A DNA stretch of 64,000 nucleotides. Origin: Marchantia polymorpha subsp. ruderalis. Taxonomy: Eukaryota; Streptophyta; Marchantiopsida; Marchantiales; Marchantiaceae. Under the pieces are notes generated by a model. That model saw nothing but the letters and a program-made list of their open reading frames with translations. It did no database searches and was not told where the DNA came from. The stretch lies in assembly GCA_037833965.1 (NCBI GenBank), contig AP031356.1:26000501-26064500 (forward strand), in the 5' to 3' direction. Shown piece by piece: positions 30,541 through 44,300 of the stretch; positions within the stretch are counted from its first letter, which is position 1; each line of letters starts with the position of its first letter. The position numbers and the translations under genes are program-made.

Positions 30541-32781
30541 GTACTAATATTTATTAGTTGATTTCTAAATTATATAAAATCATAAAGAAACACAATGTTA
30601 TAAATTTAAAAATTTAGTAGTCTGAAAATATTTTTATCAATATTTGAATCTGAATTATATTATATTTTTTATTTGATTAAAATATATCACTAATGGTATA
30701 AATAAATATGAATGATTTAAAAACTTAAGTTTCAAAATTTTTGAATCAAAAGAGTATTAAGCATGCTTCAAATATATATTATAATGATTATTGATCTAAA
30801 ATTTGATTGATCATTAGATCATTAAACAATGAATATGTGTACAAAAAATCATGAGTAAATTTAAAACGGGAAATCAAGATACTTTGATGTTCAAAATTGA
30901 ATTCAAGTTATCCGAAAAATGTACTCCCTTGAAAAAATTGATTTCTGGCAAGAAATATATGCGGAATAATTTATTAAATGTTTTTGCATAAAATTTGAGC
31001 CTACTCTCTCCTTCACATATAAATTACAAACATTTTGTTATTGAACTTGTCCGAGCTCATAAAAGGAGCTTTATATTTCTCTTTGTAGACTTGAAACCAT
31101 CATATTGCAGATTATTTTGATTCAGCTCTTTGATGATTTTTTTGAAATGAATTGGTTCCATAAATGTTAACAGAGTGGTATTGTTTGTATTGGTGCTTCG
31201 TTGTGGTCAGTGTTTCAAAACTATCTATGCTTTGTTTCATTGAGTTGCAAACCCGTAGAACAGGATGCGTGTCTTTGGTCATGTTAGGTTGCAAGTTGCC
31301 ATTATGCTAGCACCTTGTTGTCTATCGACCGGGTAACATGTGTGGGGTGGCCATTGCACCAGCTTCGTTAGCTGTAAGATTGTCCATGTGCCAACAATAA
31401 TTGCTCAGATAGATTGCTCGCGGTTAATATTTGGCTGGTTATGTTTGACTGGCTTCTTGAGGAGTGGAGTCATTACAATATGCGAATCCAAAGCATTTGT
31501 TGAGATATTGATCGTTGGTGTTGATGTTTCAAGATGAGTTGTGAGCACGCCTCAAACCAGACAGATATAGCTTCATACAAAATTACCTCACAACAAATCC
31601 CGGAACATCATGAGTGAGGATTAATCCCTCAACAGAGGAGGGGAGGTGGGTTATACTGTCGTGTGTGCTCAATTTGGTTTGCTTACTAGACATCCCATCT
31701 GTATGAAATGTTGGTTCCAGGGGGTTGGCTACATTTTGGCAAGTTATTTTTTTTGGTTTCTCAGAATTTTTACCCTATGATAGATGGAATTTCTCACGTG
31801 CATAGCACATGAAGCAATGCGTCCAGGGTTTATGGGTTTTGGGAGAAGATAGTGCATAACGAGTATCCAAAGCTAGGAAAAGGGGAGGAAAACATGTCCC
31901 CTTTCGTTCCCTATTGACTGGCCGTGGCGTACTTGAAATTAGCAGCTGGAATTAGTTGATGGCGACTTTACAGGCTCGCTTTCCAATGGGCGTCGGGACA
32001 AAGATTGAATGTGAACCATCTTCAACGAATACTTTATTTTCAAGTGTTCATCGAAGTGTTCGTGTGTATATACAGAACATAGAAAGTGCATGTTTTGTTT
32101 TCGCTCACCCCAGTCTCACTACAAACTTCTACGGAGAGATCCATGATCCTTCACTCATGGACTCAATGATGGAGGTCTTTAGTGGGACCGACGAGTATCG
32201 CTTTATGTTGTTCTGATCATCACATTATAATGCCGGCAGGGTCCACATTTGATACTTACACTAGTCTATAGTACAGCTACCTCTGTCTCTTTTTATTCTG
32301 AGGATGTCCCCTTTTCAGGCCAGAGGACACGAAAAATCGACATTTCGAATCTACGACTGCTTTGACACTCTTTTGTAGCGAGAATTCCGTATGGTATGAC
32401 CTTGTGAGTGGTAGGCGCTGACGAATGTGCATGAAAACGCACGAGTCAGCTATGGACATGGCATCTTCATCTATAGGACGGAATCGAAGAGGAACTCTTT
32501 TCCCACAAGAAGTGCTGATGAGCCTGGAGGTGTTTTATGAGGGACTCTGACCTCGACGGTGTTAGTCCATGTTGTTGTTGTTGTTGCTCCTGCTGCTGTT
32601 GTTGTTGGGTTTAAGTGGCGTGCTTCACGGGGTCTTGTTGAAGGAGCACGTGTAGGCGCAGAGCAAAATTTTCTAAGGGCTATATTCTGTTTGATATGGA
32701 CATGGCTCGGAGGAGTGCAATAGGGGGATCTACAGGAGTAATGGATTCACGGGTCGGTGTTGATTCTGATGGTGATCATCT
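30541..32781. other. Intergenic: AT-rich, then CHX 3' flank
   Basis: 30541-31020 is very AT-rich. From there to 32781 no coding feature is supported. A GTT/GCT microsatellite lies at about 32567-32608. The 3' UTR of the CHX gene should lie just left of 32782, but I could not place its polyadenylation site. Confidence 0.5.
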
Positions 32782-35700
32782 CTACGCAAGCTCGGGGACT
32801 GCTTTGAGATTGGTCATTCCGCCCAGAGATTCGTCCGAGGCAGGCCGATGCTGTCGGATCACCAGAACAGAGGTCCGAAGCTTGAGCTCCTTGGACAGGA
32901 GCATGTTCCCCACAGGCCCCAAGCCTTGGTCGTGTTCCGCAGAGTCCACAGCGCAATCGAAATTGCCTGTTCGCTGGATGGCGCTTTCAGGGCCCAAGTG
33001 AAGGCCGGCGATGATCAAAGAGTAGGAGTTGGTGCCGGAGAACAGCTCCTCCAGTCCACTCATGGGGTTGCTCATGTCCACCACTAATACCTTGGGACTC
33101 TTGCTACTGACAGACGACGAGTCCGCTATGGTCTCCTCGTTGACAGAAGCCAGCCTCGTCGCCTGCTTTGCGGCTGCCAGAACTGGTGCCAGGATCTTCA
33201 TATCCTTCTGCTTCTCATTCTCCGTTTCCAGCTCGTCCATGCTCAGTTTCACAGCCTTGATGCCTTCAGCAGCTGTCTCTTGAGTGCTTTCATCAAATGC
33301 CTGTCCATCGAGCTTGGAGCTGGGCACGTCACTCTTGGCCGGTGCAGTCACAACTTCGACCTTTTCAGAGCTTTCGTTCCAGGGATCTCGAAGCCACTTG
33401 ACGACTTTGTGCTTGAATTTGAGCAGGGCCTTTTTGCATCTTCGGATTGATAGACCGTAAAATTGTGGCGTATCCGGAAGGTATTGCACCAGATCTGCTG
33501 AGTTAAGCCGACTCAGAGATGAGAGATGCTGGTGTTTGGGCTTGAGAATGCAGTGGACCACGGTTAGCTTCACACCGCCGTGGGCGTGCATTCTCTGCCC
33601 GAACAGAAGGGCCTCGCGATCATCGGGGCCTCCGAAGAATAACACCATGACCTGGTGCATCTGACCGGCGGGAATGTTCATGCCCAGTCCTCGATCTGCC
33701 AAGATTGCTGCTGAGCAAGGAGAGTTCTCCATGACCCTGAAGTTCACTTGAAGGAATCCAGCACCCCTGGACTCAAAACTGCCATCGGGGCCAGGGTATT
33801 TGTGGAAAGGAAGAACGATCAGATTCGCTCGAGTGGCTGCAGCTGCGGAGCACACATCTTCGTGCATGGTGTCCAGCCTGCTCACAGTCAGGCTCACTCT
33901 CGTCTTCACTCTGTTCACACGGCTGAAGGTCTTCAGGGCCATATTGACTGCATCTCCTATCAGCACTCTGGTTCCTTCATCCTGCAAGCATTTCAGAATC
34001 ACCCTTTTGTCAATCCTTGAGGCTGTAATTCCCGCTCATCAGTTCATCTGTATTGAGGCATGATCAAGTTGAGCAGCAGAGGTATTCTGGAGGATGTGAA
34101 GATTTGAATGAAATTGGCCAGTTTACCAGAAGCACAATGTCAAGAGCCATGACCGAGATGCATGTGTGAGGAAATTGAAGGTCTTGTGATGATTACCTCG
34201 TAGTCTTCATCAGAAGGCGAGTCATCTGCGTTCGCCAGAGCTGCCATCCTGATGGCAGATGAGCGCTCCGAGAATTCCACCAAGTGCAAAGCATCCACTT
34301 GCAGGAGACGGGTCCGTCTGCCCTTGCTCATGTGGATCAGATTCATCATGCCTGGTACATTTTCCATGCCATGCACGCAAACCAGCATTCGGAGCTTCTC
34401 ATTCACAGAAGCCTTGGCGTTTTTGGCTTCTATGACTCTTCGATTGTAAGCTGGCACATCGCGTGCAGGCTTGTACAGCCACATAAGTGTCGGTGTGGTC
34501 ATTGCTGTCGTGATCAATGCCATCACCACGAGTGTGGCAAAGAGCTCGTTGTTGATGACCTGGCCATCGTTATCAAAAGTGGACAGAAAATTTCGTGTCA
34601 GAAGTGACTGCCGAATGCAGAACCCACTCGTGAATACCAACAGATCAGCTGACAAGAATATTAGCATCCGTGTGCGGAAATGCGAAATTCGACGGTTCAT
34701 GCAGAGGTACTCACTCCTTTGCTGAGCCCGATGTTGAGAACGATGAGCTCCACGAGGCCTTTGGTACTCATCAGAACACCGAGGGAGAGAGAGCTGCGCA
34801 TATCCATCCCCTGAAATCTTGTGACGAGGACAGTTCCGCCGACTTTCCCCAAGATGGCCGTCAAGGTCACCAGCACCAAAATGCCAACTACAAAAACCAA
34901 CCACCATCTTCTTATTAAGTACGCTTCTCGAGTCCCTTCCATAGCTGCTTAAGATTCATATTCAACGATGAACCGACGAAATTAATTGATGAAGGAGATG
35001 TTCGAGCTAATCAACGTGGAGGTGCCTGAAAGTACCTGCTTTCAAACTGGCAATGCTATCAAGATCTGTTTTCAGCCCTGAGCTTGTGAAGTACAAGGGT
35101 AGCAACAGGATGGACACGAAGTCCTCCACCTTCTCTATCAGAAGACCTGCAAATTGAAAGAATCACGGTCAATGAGGGGAACACTTTTGGCAAAACAAAT
35201 TGCAGTTCTGTTCGTGCGATTTATCATTTAAAAGTCTCCCCGAAATCCGAAAATCAGATAGAAGATAACATATTGACAGACATTTGTTTGTTCACTGCAG
35301 CGTACGTCATCATCTAGTCATTCACTGTCACTTCTGTGGAGCTGTAGTCCTCTGAAGCACAATCTCTCGCCGGACAACTCAGCTTCATGGACAGCTTGAT
35401 GATTGACGGGAGCTAAGCTGAGGAGAGAGGATTAGTAAGAAGATTCCTAATCGAAATTGAAGCTAAAGATGGAGGCTTTCGGAAGGAAATGATGGCCGAC
35501 CTGCAAACGGTCCGTCTTTAGGAATGACGAGGCCCATGATGAAAGCTCCGAAGATGACATGTATACCCATGGCATCAGTGGCGTAGCTGGAAATAATCAT
35601 CAGAAGGAAGGTTATGGCGATGACCACTTCGGGAATGGGATCCTTGTAATTAGCCAGCGCGTACACCAGCGGTCGTACGAGCCCGAACATAACCAGCAGA

Positions 35701-37798
35701 TAGACCAATCCCGAGAGCAGGACCCAAACGATGACCAGCGGTGACGATCCGGAGTTCGTCACGGCGACTGCCAGAGCCAAAAGTGCCCATGCTACCACAT
35801 CGTTCATTGCTGCTGCCGAGACTGCAACTTGTCCGATCTGCAAAATCACTCGAGTCCATCAGTAGTGACCAGCTTTGCGCCATTACAGCGTCACCATATT
35901 ATATGATTTCTGTGGTTCTATCCATTATTCGACAGATTTTGTTTCTATATGTTGAAAAGATTCACAGCCAGTTCACTTAAAGCCCTGCGAATAAGAATAA
36001 TCATTTTGTTTCGTTTCTCGTATTCAAACCTCGAGCTTGTCTAATTGAATTCACTCAGTAACTCCCTTCTGATACATAAGAATTTTGAGAATGTACAGAT
36101 AGCTTCGGAAACGGAGCGCAATTCTGGACAGTCTCAAACAGAACAAGGGTGGGCAAGAGGGTTCGAAAGGTACTTGGGTGTTGAGAATTTTTCGTTCTGC
36201 CAGTATTCTGGCGAGTACAGGAAACGCGGTGATGGAGAGAGAAACGCCCATGAAGAGGACAAATGGTCCGAAGCTCGAATGTTCATCGAGATTCATGGAC
36301 TTGAACACGAGTATGGAGACTCCAACACCGAGAATAAAAGGCAGACCGATGCCGGCCGCTGCCACGTACATTGCGCTGGTTCCACTCCTGCAAGTTACAA
36401 AAAGTATCGGTTTCTCAGTCCTGGTCGTTACAGCGCGGTAGCTGGATGCGAGATGCATCCAGCTGCCGGACAGCTTTAGTGTGCTCACTTTAGCGTACGA
36501 TACTGGAGAAACTTCCCGTCCAAAAAGAAATTTTGGTCTTGCCCAGACAGTGCCCCCTTTCTGAACATCACCCACCGGTCAGTGCAATCAATCCATAGGC
36601 CCCTTGACTACTGGACCCATTCATGCAAGCGAACTTCCTCTGTGGTCAATTTACAAGTGCGTTTGATATTCCTTTGTCTGCTCCATGAGGAGACTGAAAT
36701 TAGCAGCAATCAGATCAATATTCAGAAACCTACGCATGATAGTTACAACCACGTTAATATCCGTCTGTACTAAGGGCACTTGAGCCTGGCTTCTACCTGA
36801 ATTAGTCCCCACCAAATGAGTCAAAATGTGTCAATGCCCGTGATGCAAATTTACTGCCAAATTGTCCTTTGCTGTATGTAGACTGACTAAAAGGTGAACG
36901 AACGACGACATGTGCTGAAATTTACGAGGTCCGACGCATGATTATGGCATGACAGTGAGTGTTCACGAGTTAAAGCAGCAGGGCTTACTTGCGGAGGACG
37001 CGCAGGTCGAGCTCCAGTCCGACGAGGAACAGAAAGAACATAAGGCCGAACTCTGCAACCGTTTCCAGAATATTGAGAGAACTCGCCGGGAAAATGGTGT
37101 CGCTGAATCCCGGAATGCGCCCGACTGCTGTGGGACCCAGAAGTATACCACCGATAATCTCTGCAGTGCCAGGGCCAGTGTCAAACAATCAGCCGAGCAA
37201 AATTCGCAACGAATCAGATCCATCACCTCTAAGCCCTTATTCTCGCTCACATTCGAACTCCCTATACACTCACTGAAAATTGAACGACGACTGCAGCTGA
37301 AAGATTTCAATGAGGATCTCCGTGGAGAATCAAAGCACACGCGTAAGTCTAGCTGTGCTGCACACGAGAATTCTCCAGTTCCATTGGATGATATACAAGG
37401 GACACTGAGGGAAAAAATTGCTCTTGACATTTCCGATATTCTAAGAAGCCTTAAGAGATGGATCCCATCTGGTGTGAGCGCAAGCAGAGGTCCGGGCCTC
37501 AGCTCTGAGACTGGACTAGCTGAATGGAGGGACGGGCACATTTGACACTTTGCGGCCATTTTCATTTACAGCTCAAATATAGGGAGCAGACGTAATGAGC
37601 TGCAATGCACTGCTACTCACCGGCGACGACTCGTGGCTGCCTCAGCGGTTTGAAGAGTGTGGCGATGATTCGCGAGAAGCATATGATAACGATGATCTGT
37701 GTCATGAGGAGCAGAAGCGAGTGATGCAGTGGGTTGTCCCCGGCAACGACACCCATCGAGGTGACACTCGCCTCCTCTTCTGCTGTGGAGTTCGCCAT
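32782..37798 (-). CDS. Cation/proton exchanger, CHX type (CPA2 family), 8 exons
   Basis: CHX proteins exchange K+ or Na+ for protons across plasma or endomembranes. The exons (minus strand) are 37621-37798, 36989-37160, 36174-36387, 35501-35837, 35036-35146, 34715-34944, 34197-34559 and 32782-33981. They sum to 2805 nt, a 934-aa protein with consistent GT-AG phases. The N-terminal transport domain (about residues 20-435) shows [29 protein letters not shown], the ion-site pair ND at 200-201 ([11 protein letters not shown]) and [13 protein letters not shown]. The cytosolic tail shows [48 protein letters not shown] (about 589-596) and [14 protein letters not shown] (about 648-661). An extra segment of about 150 residues (about 690-850, rich in Lys/Glu/Ser) before the last [11 protein letters not shown] motif makes it longer than the usual 780-870 aa. 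The ATG at 37798 was chosen because the TTG three codons upstream is not a normal start. Confidence 0.93.
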
Positions 37799-38350
37799 CT
37801 TCCTCAATCGATCGGTGCTAGTCTTTCAATATATTCCACGTCCAATTGTCAGTTTCAACTTCAGTCTGCGTCCTCCTCCTCCTCCTCCTTCAATTCTCCG
37901 AGCAACGCTTACGAGCTGGTATCTACTGCAGCTAGCTGTAGCCAAGCACGAATTCCTCGGCGCATATTATCGCCAGCTTCTGCTCGCTCGAAGCTTAGGC
38001 CTGCGAGCCCCGATTGTGCGTGCACCCAGCTGCCTGAGTCTGAGCTCCAATTTCAGCAATGGACTCGTTGCCTCAGGTCGTACAAAAATGTAGAAGATTG
38101 TGATGTAATGTTGAGATTCTTCTTTGGATAACTACTTCAAGACTGAATGTAGAAAACTTTTACACCGGCTTTCTGAAACCCGATCAATTGTGCTAGCGAG
38201 GAGGCGCAATCACTTCCAACGCAATGAAGAACTGTAACTTGTCACCTCAGACAAACATCATGGGGCTCTCACTGCATTAGCTTCTTCGAGAGAGCTCAAA
38301 AGAAGCTTGTGTAGCGTCGCTCACTCACCCTGGCTTCTTTCGAAGCTGCT
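37799..38350. promoter_or_regulatory. Upstream region of the CHX gene
   Basis: This should hold the 5' UTR and promoter. A pyrimidine-rich (TCC)n run at 37873-37893, immediately upstream of the gene, is typical of plant 5' UTR or core-promoter Y patches; on the transcribed strand it is a GGA run. No TATA box is certain. Confidence 0.35.
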
Positions 38351-41300
38351 AATTTTTGGCGTCACCCGCAGCCTTAGAGTCTATTGCCAAGTATCAGGTC
38401 CGAGGTAAGCTGCAAGATCATAATGGTCCATTGTACTGGGCTAATCTTCACACAACACTAACAGGTCCAAGCTCTTGCAGTAAATGTATCTACAGCAACG
38501 CGCATATGAAAGGAGGGAGTCAAGTGAGCTGGAAACAACGAGACTGGGGGCCGCAGATGAGAGTGGAGATGAGATAGAGGCCGAGCAGGGGGACGCAGTT
38601 CTATGTCAGTGTTCAGAATCAGTCCACAACGAACTGACAAAACAAAGAAAGGGGACGAGTGGAGCGCGACTTGAAGGACAAGAGAGTTACAAGCTGGAGG
38701 AAGATGGTGTGCGTACTGCAGACAGGAATGTTTGTGGCTCACAAGTAGACGGAGGCCATTATTTAAGGCCGCAGGGATTCAAAAAGGCTGTAACTAATGC
38801 CCCAGGCTCAGCTAGCATCTGCGAGGTGCCGAAGAACTCAGCCTAACGTGTCAGGTAGTGACGGCAATCCCATCTTTAAAAACTCCTCCAACTGGCCCAC
38901 AGGTCAGTGTGCCCACCGCCCATGTGCATGATTTCACTCCCTTACTCGCTTCCCTCACTGCTTGGTTTTCAACCGGCTTTCGACTGGCTCCCCCCTACAA
39001 CTCCAGCTTCCCGACTTCAAGTCCCGAACTCAGCTGTAAGATAAACATGATGCAATCTCAAGTACTGTCTTACGTATTCTCGATCTCTGCATCTAGCTCC
39101 ATGCTATACCTCTTAGTACGCTCTGACCGAAGACGTGAGTCCAGAGTCCAGAGTCAAGACTATGGAGGACCGGGAGACAATGGACCAGGGAAGGACTGAA
39201 ATTGAGGTCGCGTACTTGGACTACAGCGACGGATCCCAAGGAACCAGGAGCTGCGGGGACACGGCTTCGTCCGAGGGGCAAGATGGTAAATGTGGTAAAG
39301 GAGGAGCACAAGGAACCGTACTGAAGTATTTAAACTCAGATCGAACCCGAGGCTAAAGGGAGGGATTGTCTGTAGCTAGTATGGCATCTCCAGAAAGTGG
39401 GTTCTTCGTTCCAGTCACTCTCAAGCAAGGAGTAGGATTCATTCAGGAACCTGGCTGATAACGACCCGAAGCCACGGCATGGTTTCTTGCTCTCACGGAT
39501 CACAGTTTGTCTCACTGCCTCAGATCTGTCCAGGTTCAGTGTCGCCACATATCGGCCTGGAGGAGGATACTGTAACTAGGATAAATGGACAGTCAGATCG
39601 ATCGACAAATCCGGGGAGGGCTGCTTGAGTTCCTGGTCCTGGGTCGTTGCGGTGGTCTTGGTGCTGCTGCTGAAGCTTGGCTCCCTGTTCACGTCAGCCT
39701 GCGACACGCTGGCTTTTCTGAAGATCGCGTTGATCGACAGGTGACCCGCACTGGGAAGGACAAGAGGTGAAGAACTGGTCAGACGACGGGGAGAAAATCC
39801 GGTGACCACAATTCCCACAGCTCTAATTGAAGGAAGTTTCTGTTCCCAGTGCGCGGAGCAGAACTGGCCACGGGTTGTTTACAAGATTGTTGTGCCCTGG
39901 CACGTTAACTTCGCGTTAACCTGCGAGTTTCCCAGGACCAGCATCGAAGTGCATGGTTGGATTAGGTGGAATAGACTGAATGATAGGATGCACAGAAAGA
40001 ATCAACTTTCCTGCCGCTCAAGAGGATCTAGAACCGGTCTCTATTGCTCCATCCAGGATGCTCCAGTTAGATCTGCTTTGCTTGTCTCTGCTTGAGAGCT
40101 TCATACTTTGCCTCGAGCTCTGAACCCTCCAGGAATCAGAGTAGCCTCCAGCTTAGAGAAGGTATAAAGTTTCAGATGCGAACTCCCTAGCCCTGTCCAC
40201 CTTCTAGAGTGTCTCTCAGCTTTAAGCCTACAGCAGTAGACGACTGTTGACGTCTACATACTTTGTAGCCGGAGCAGAAGTCCGTGAGTTCATATCTACC
40301 AAAGAATGCGTTGCTCTACTCTCGTTGGTAAATCTTGGAAGAATTTTGGACCTTCTTTGCAAAGTCCTCCATGGGCCCAGCTTCACAAGCTCCAAACAGC
40401 GCGCTGATGAGCTTCCCTGTCCGAAATCCTTTCCACTTCTGTATACCCCAGACCAGAACCAAAGTCGAGAGATCTGGGTCGAGTTCAACGACCTTGGCTT
40501 GTCGTCCCCGCCTGCTTAGGTTTTCTATAATTGCGTGTTGTAGGGAGCTGGCCATGAACTGGTCAGTCGGTGAAGATTCCGTGAGACTTGGTTCTCCTGT
40601 AGTCTACCCTTGGAAAAGAGGAGGAATACTTACTTACCTTCCTCTTTCTCAGCTCTACATGTGTCGATCCATCAATGCCCGTATGTTCGTCATGCACACC
40701 GTCACACAGATAGCCCTTTCTGGAAATATTCTCAGTCCCTTGCTCCTTTAACTGAGAAGCTGGCAGACAGAAAAATTGGATACCTCAATATGAATAATTT
40801 CTCTTTTACTGATATTCTGATGTAATCTCGAGCAGTCCCTGCGTTGTGCACTGACTGATGGTCCTCTACGCAACAAGATCTACATTGGCTTCAACTCTCG
40901 CTCTCAGACTCTGCCTCTATAGTGGCCTTCTGGGTATACTCAAAATTGACACTTGTCATTAGCATAGAGATCCTGCATTCAGCCCCGTGACATATGCAGC
41001 TTGTCCACAGTCCAAGCCATGATGCTATCTACATTGAAGCGCTGAGTTGTCGCTTTTGCCTTGAGCTCTATCCGATTTGCAGGATTCGATCTCCATTCGC
41101 CATAGCGTCACTCGGATCCATTCGCTACAGATCCCATCAGAAAACTAAGATTATCCAATCTCAGTGTCGATGGGGCACTCCAGGAAAGAACACAAAGGCT
41201 GTGACCGGGACGGATTATATTTGTCTATAGAGTCCGTAGGGCTGTCACGCAAAGGTGGCTCACATAATGAGCGAGAGCACGCGCTCAGAGTTCGAGCGAG

Positions 41301-44300
41301 CACAGGGGCTGAGATTGGCTCGCTCTTTCTCACCTTCTTTGGTTCACATCAGTCTGAATACCTGGTCCACATCAGTCCTCGCGTTCCTGGCCTAGCGAGT
41401 GTCCCAGTCTCGGAAGAAGGTAGAAGGACCAGCATTGACTGCACCGGCCAGCTCTGAGACTGCGATCCATGAAAAGAGGACGCGAAAGAGGTCGGCTCTT
41501 CTTTCAAGGTCCAACAGAATCCATTGATCTTCCGGTCACTTCATCCTCTGCAGCCATCTCGCACCGACCATTTTCGTTTTCCCTGTCTCTAGTTTACTTT
41601 ATTTCTGACACTGTGTCTGGGCGGAACCCGAGTCCATGGATCTGAGCCTCGCTTCCCTTTCTTCGTTTCCTAGATGTCTCATGCTCTGCTTAGCAGATGG
41701 CACTGTTCTGCCCAGGAGTAATCTTGTGCTCTAGTGCTGGACCATCCATCTGGGTTTAGGATGATCCTTATCTTAAGAAAAACGTGCTGTTACGGGCTCA
41801 AGCTCCAAGAAAATGGGAATGTTCTGGACTTATGTGCATTCATTATCAAACTATCAAAACGTTCCCAATTCCGTGGAGATGGACGACCGAACGATTCATA
41901 TTGAAGAGTCGTTCAGAAAGGTTAAGCCATGATCCTGAAGAGGAAAGAATCATGTTGGTGCTCTAGAATCTCAAAAGTAGCCACAAACTGTTAAATCCTG
42001 GCGGGACAAGAGTTCCAGAGATCCCGCCTCTGCAGTCCAATCTCTGACCTTCAGCAGGCCATGGACTCAGTATCTGCTCAGATCAAAGGTCCGAAAGTAG
42101 CCACAGCTAAATATTGGGGAGTATGAGAGACCTTGTTCCGTGGCATCCACTAATTTGTTTCCACACGTAAGGCCTGCAGACCTCGACGTCTTGCTTAGGA
42201 TAACCCATTTCACCATGTCTTTTAGAAGAGCAGGTTTGCGACAGTTCAAGCCTGCTGACACAAATTCGACCTTTTCTCGCATCAATTTTCAACATTGGAG
42301 AAACTGATCAGAGTAGAATGTCGTGGTCCTGGTCCAACTTAAGAAGTGTATAAAAATTAAGTGATATGGAGTTGAGAATTTTGAAACATGGAGATAATCA
42401 GGTCTCTGCAGGGAATCAATGAGAGGTAGCCACGAATCGAATGGCCAACTTTAGAGACCAGAAGAATCGTTCATTTACGCAGGGGTAACTATGCCCCTAC
42501 CAACGGTGTTTTCTGTTTACTACTCCCGTACAGTTTTGCTGAAGACTCAAGTGTTACTGGAGGCTGAGCTGAGATCACTGAAGCGAGAACATCGAACAAA
42601 AGCCAAGAGGCTCGACTGCTCAGAAGTTTCAGTCGTGATTATCAGATGCAGAAGCCAATCGTCTCATGCACTCGATGGAGACTGAAAAAATATCTACTGT
42701 CAGGATTTGGGTTCACATCCACTTGCAAATTATATACTTGGGAGTACTCGAACTCCTAGACTCCGGCTCTTAATCGAAGATCGTCTACTCTCTCGACAAG
42801 GAGCTTGAACCATTGACTTACTACTCTGCTGATGATGGGCGGTATGGTACTGCTAAAGGCTATGGGAGACAGTCTTGAGAGCTCTGGGACGCAGACTTCC
42901 AAGTTGGAATGGTTAGGTAGTGGTATTGAAGTGATTGCCGTACGCAGCACTCATTGGACTGCCTGATCGACTGAGCAGCAGACGAGGAACCTTCGGACAG
43001 GTTTGTACAAAGATACCCTATCCTAAAATCATCTGGCATGGAAATGTTGGAGCTGAGAAGAATCATTTGACGCATTTGGTCGCTTAATTTACGATACTTC
43101 GCCAATAGATGGGCACCAGGTACATTCACGTAAGGAACCATCGCGGCAGCACCGAGTTGCTCGAATCCATGCATTCATCAATTTGTGCTCCTATACAATG
43201 TATGGGCTGGCTTCTCGTCCAGTCAAGTCTATAAGCAGCGGGGCTCGTGCTTTCTACGATATGTTTTGCATGGATTCTCGATTTAGAACCATTGCTGCGC
43301 AAAAACAATTTTCAAATATTTATTTATTCTATCCTCCATCGCCATCATGACGGGGATAATTTCACCCTCAACGAAGTTACCATCTCATTACAAGAAGTCC
43401 GGGTCATCATGATGCCTCAGCGATCAGTGACAGAGCACCTAACCATCAGCTTTTTAGTTCATGGTAGGTACAACTTACTTCGGCAACAATAGCATTTGTC
43501 TACCCCCAGCATCGGTCTCGACTGAAGGTGCAAAACATATGAAAGGCGCATTTGATCGAAGAGAAAATTCGTCTTCAGTTCCTGACCAGACGTTTTCTCT
43601 GAGGTTCGAGAGCTGCCAAGGGACGAACGAGCTCTTCTGTTTAAACTGGGAATGAAAAGTGATCAGGATTCTGCCAAATGAAAGAAGTCAGAGTCTGAAT
43701 GCTATGTTGACCTACGCCTCGTAGAGGTAACAGTCTAATAAGCCTAAATTTCGTTAGTCTTATCGAGACCTTGCCATTTTCGCTAGAGACACCTTCAGTC
43801 TGGTGCCCGGAATTTTAGCGGCCTAAAGTCTGCACTGAGAGGGCTTTATTAGATTCGATGAGGCCCCCCGGATAACCACTAGATTTGGGTGTCTCTGAAC
43901 CGTCACAGATCTCCAAAGCTGCAGGAGCTTTGAAGTTCAGAACGATTTAAGATAAGGGGAGTGCAACGACACTCATCTAAACTCGTGCGAGGTGGCAATG
44001 TCGACAGACTCGTACACGTGTGCTTAGCAGGTTGGCTTCATAAACCTGGTCTGATTCCCTCCCTCCCTCCGCAGACGGGCTTCAGGGTGCGCCGAGCACT
44101 CGGGGGGGTCACGGAGCTACTCATAGCTAGTGACACACTCGTTTGAAGAAGCTTCTCTAATCGCATGCTACGGTCAATCAATGAGGACTCGGCATCCGAT
44201 TCTCCTCACCTTTAGCATCAACATTAAAATTGACATTCTGCTCGACGGGGTTGTTCGAGCTATACGTGCGGTTTTGCAAAAGTCTGAAACGACAGGAGTC

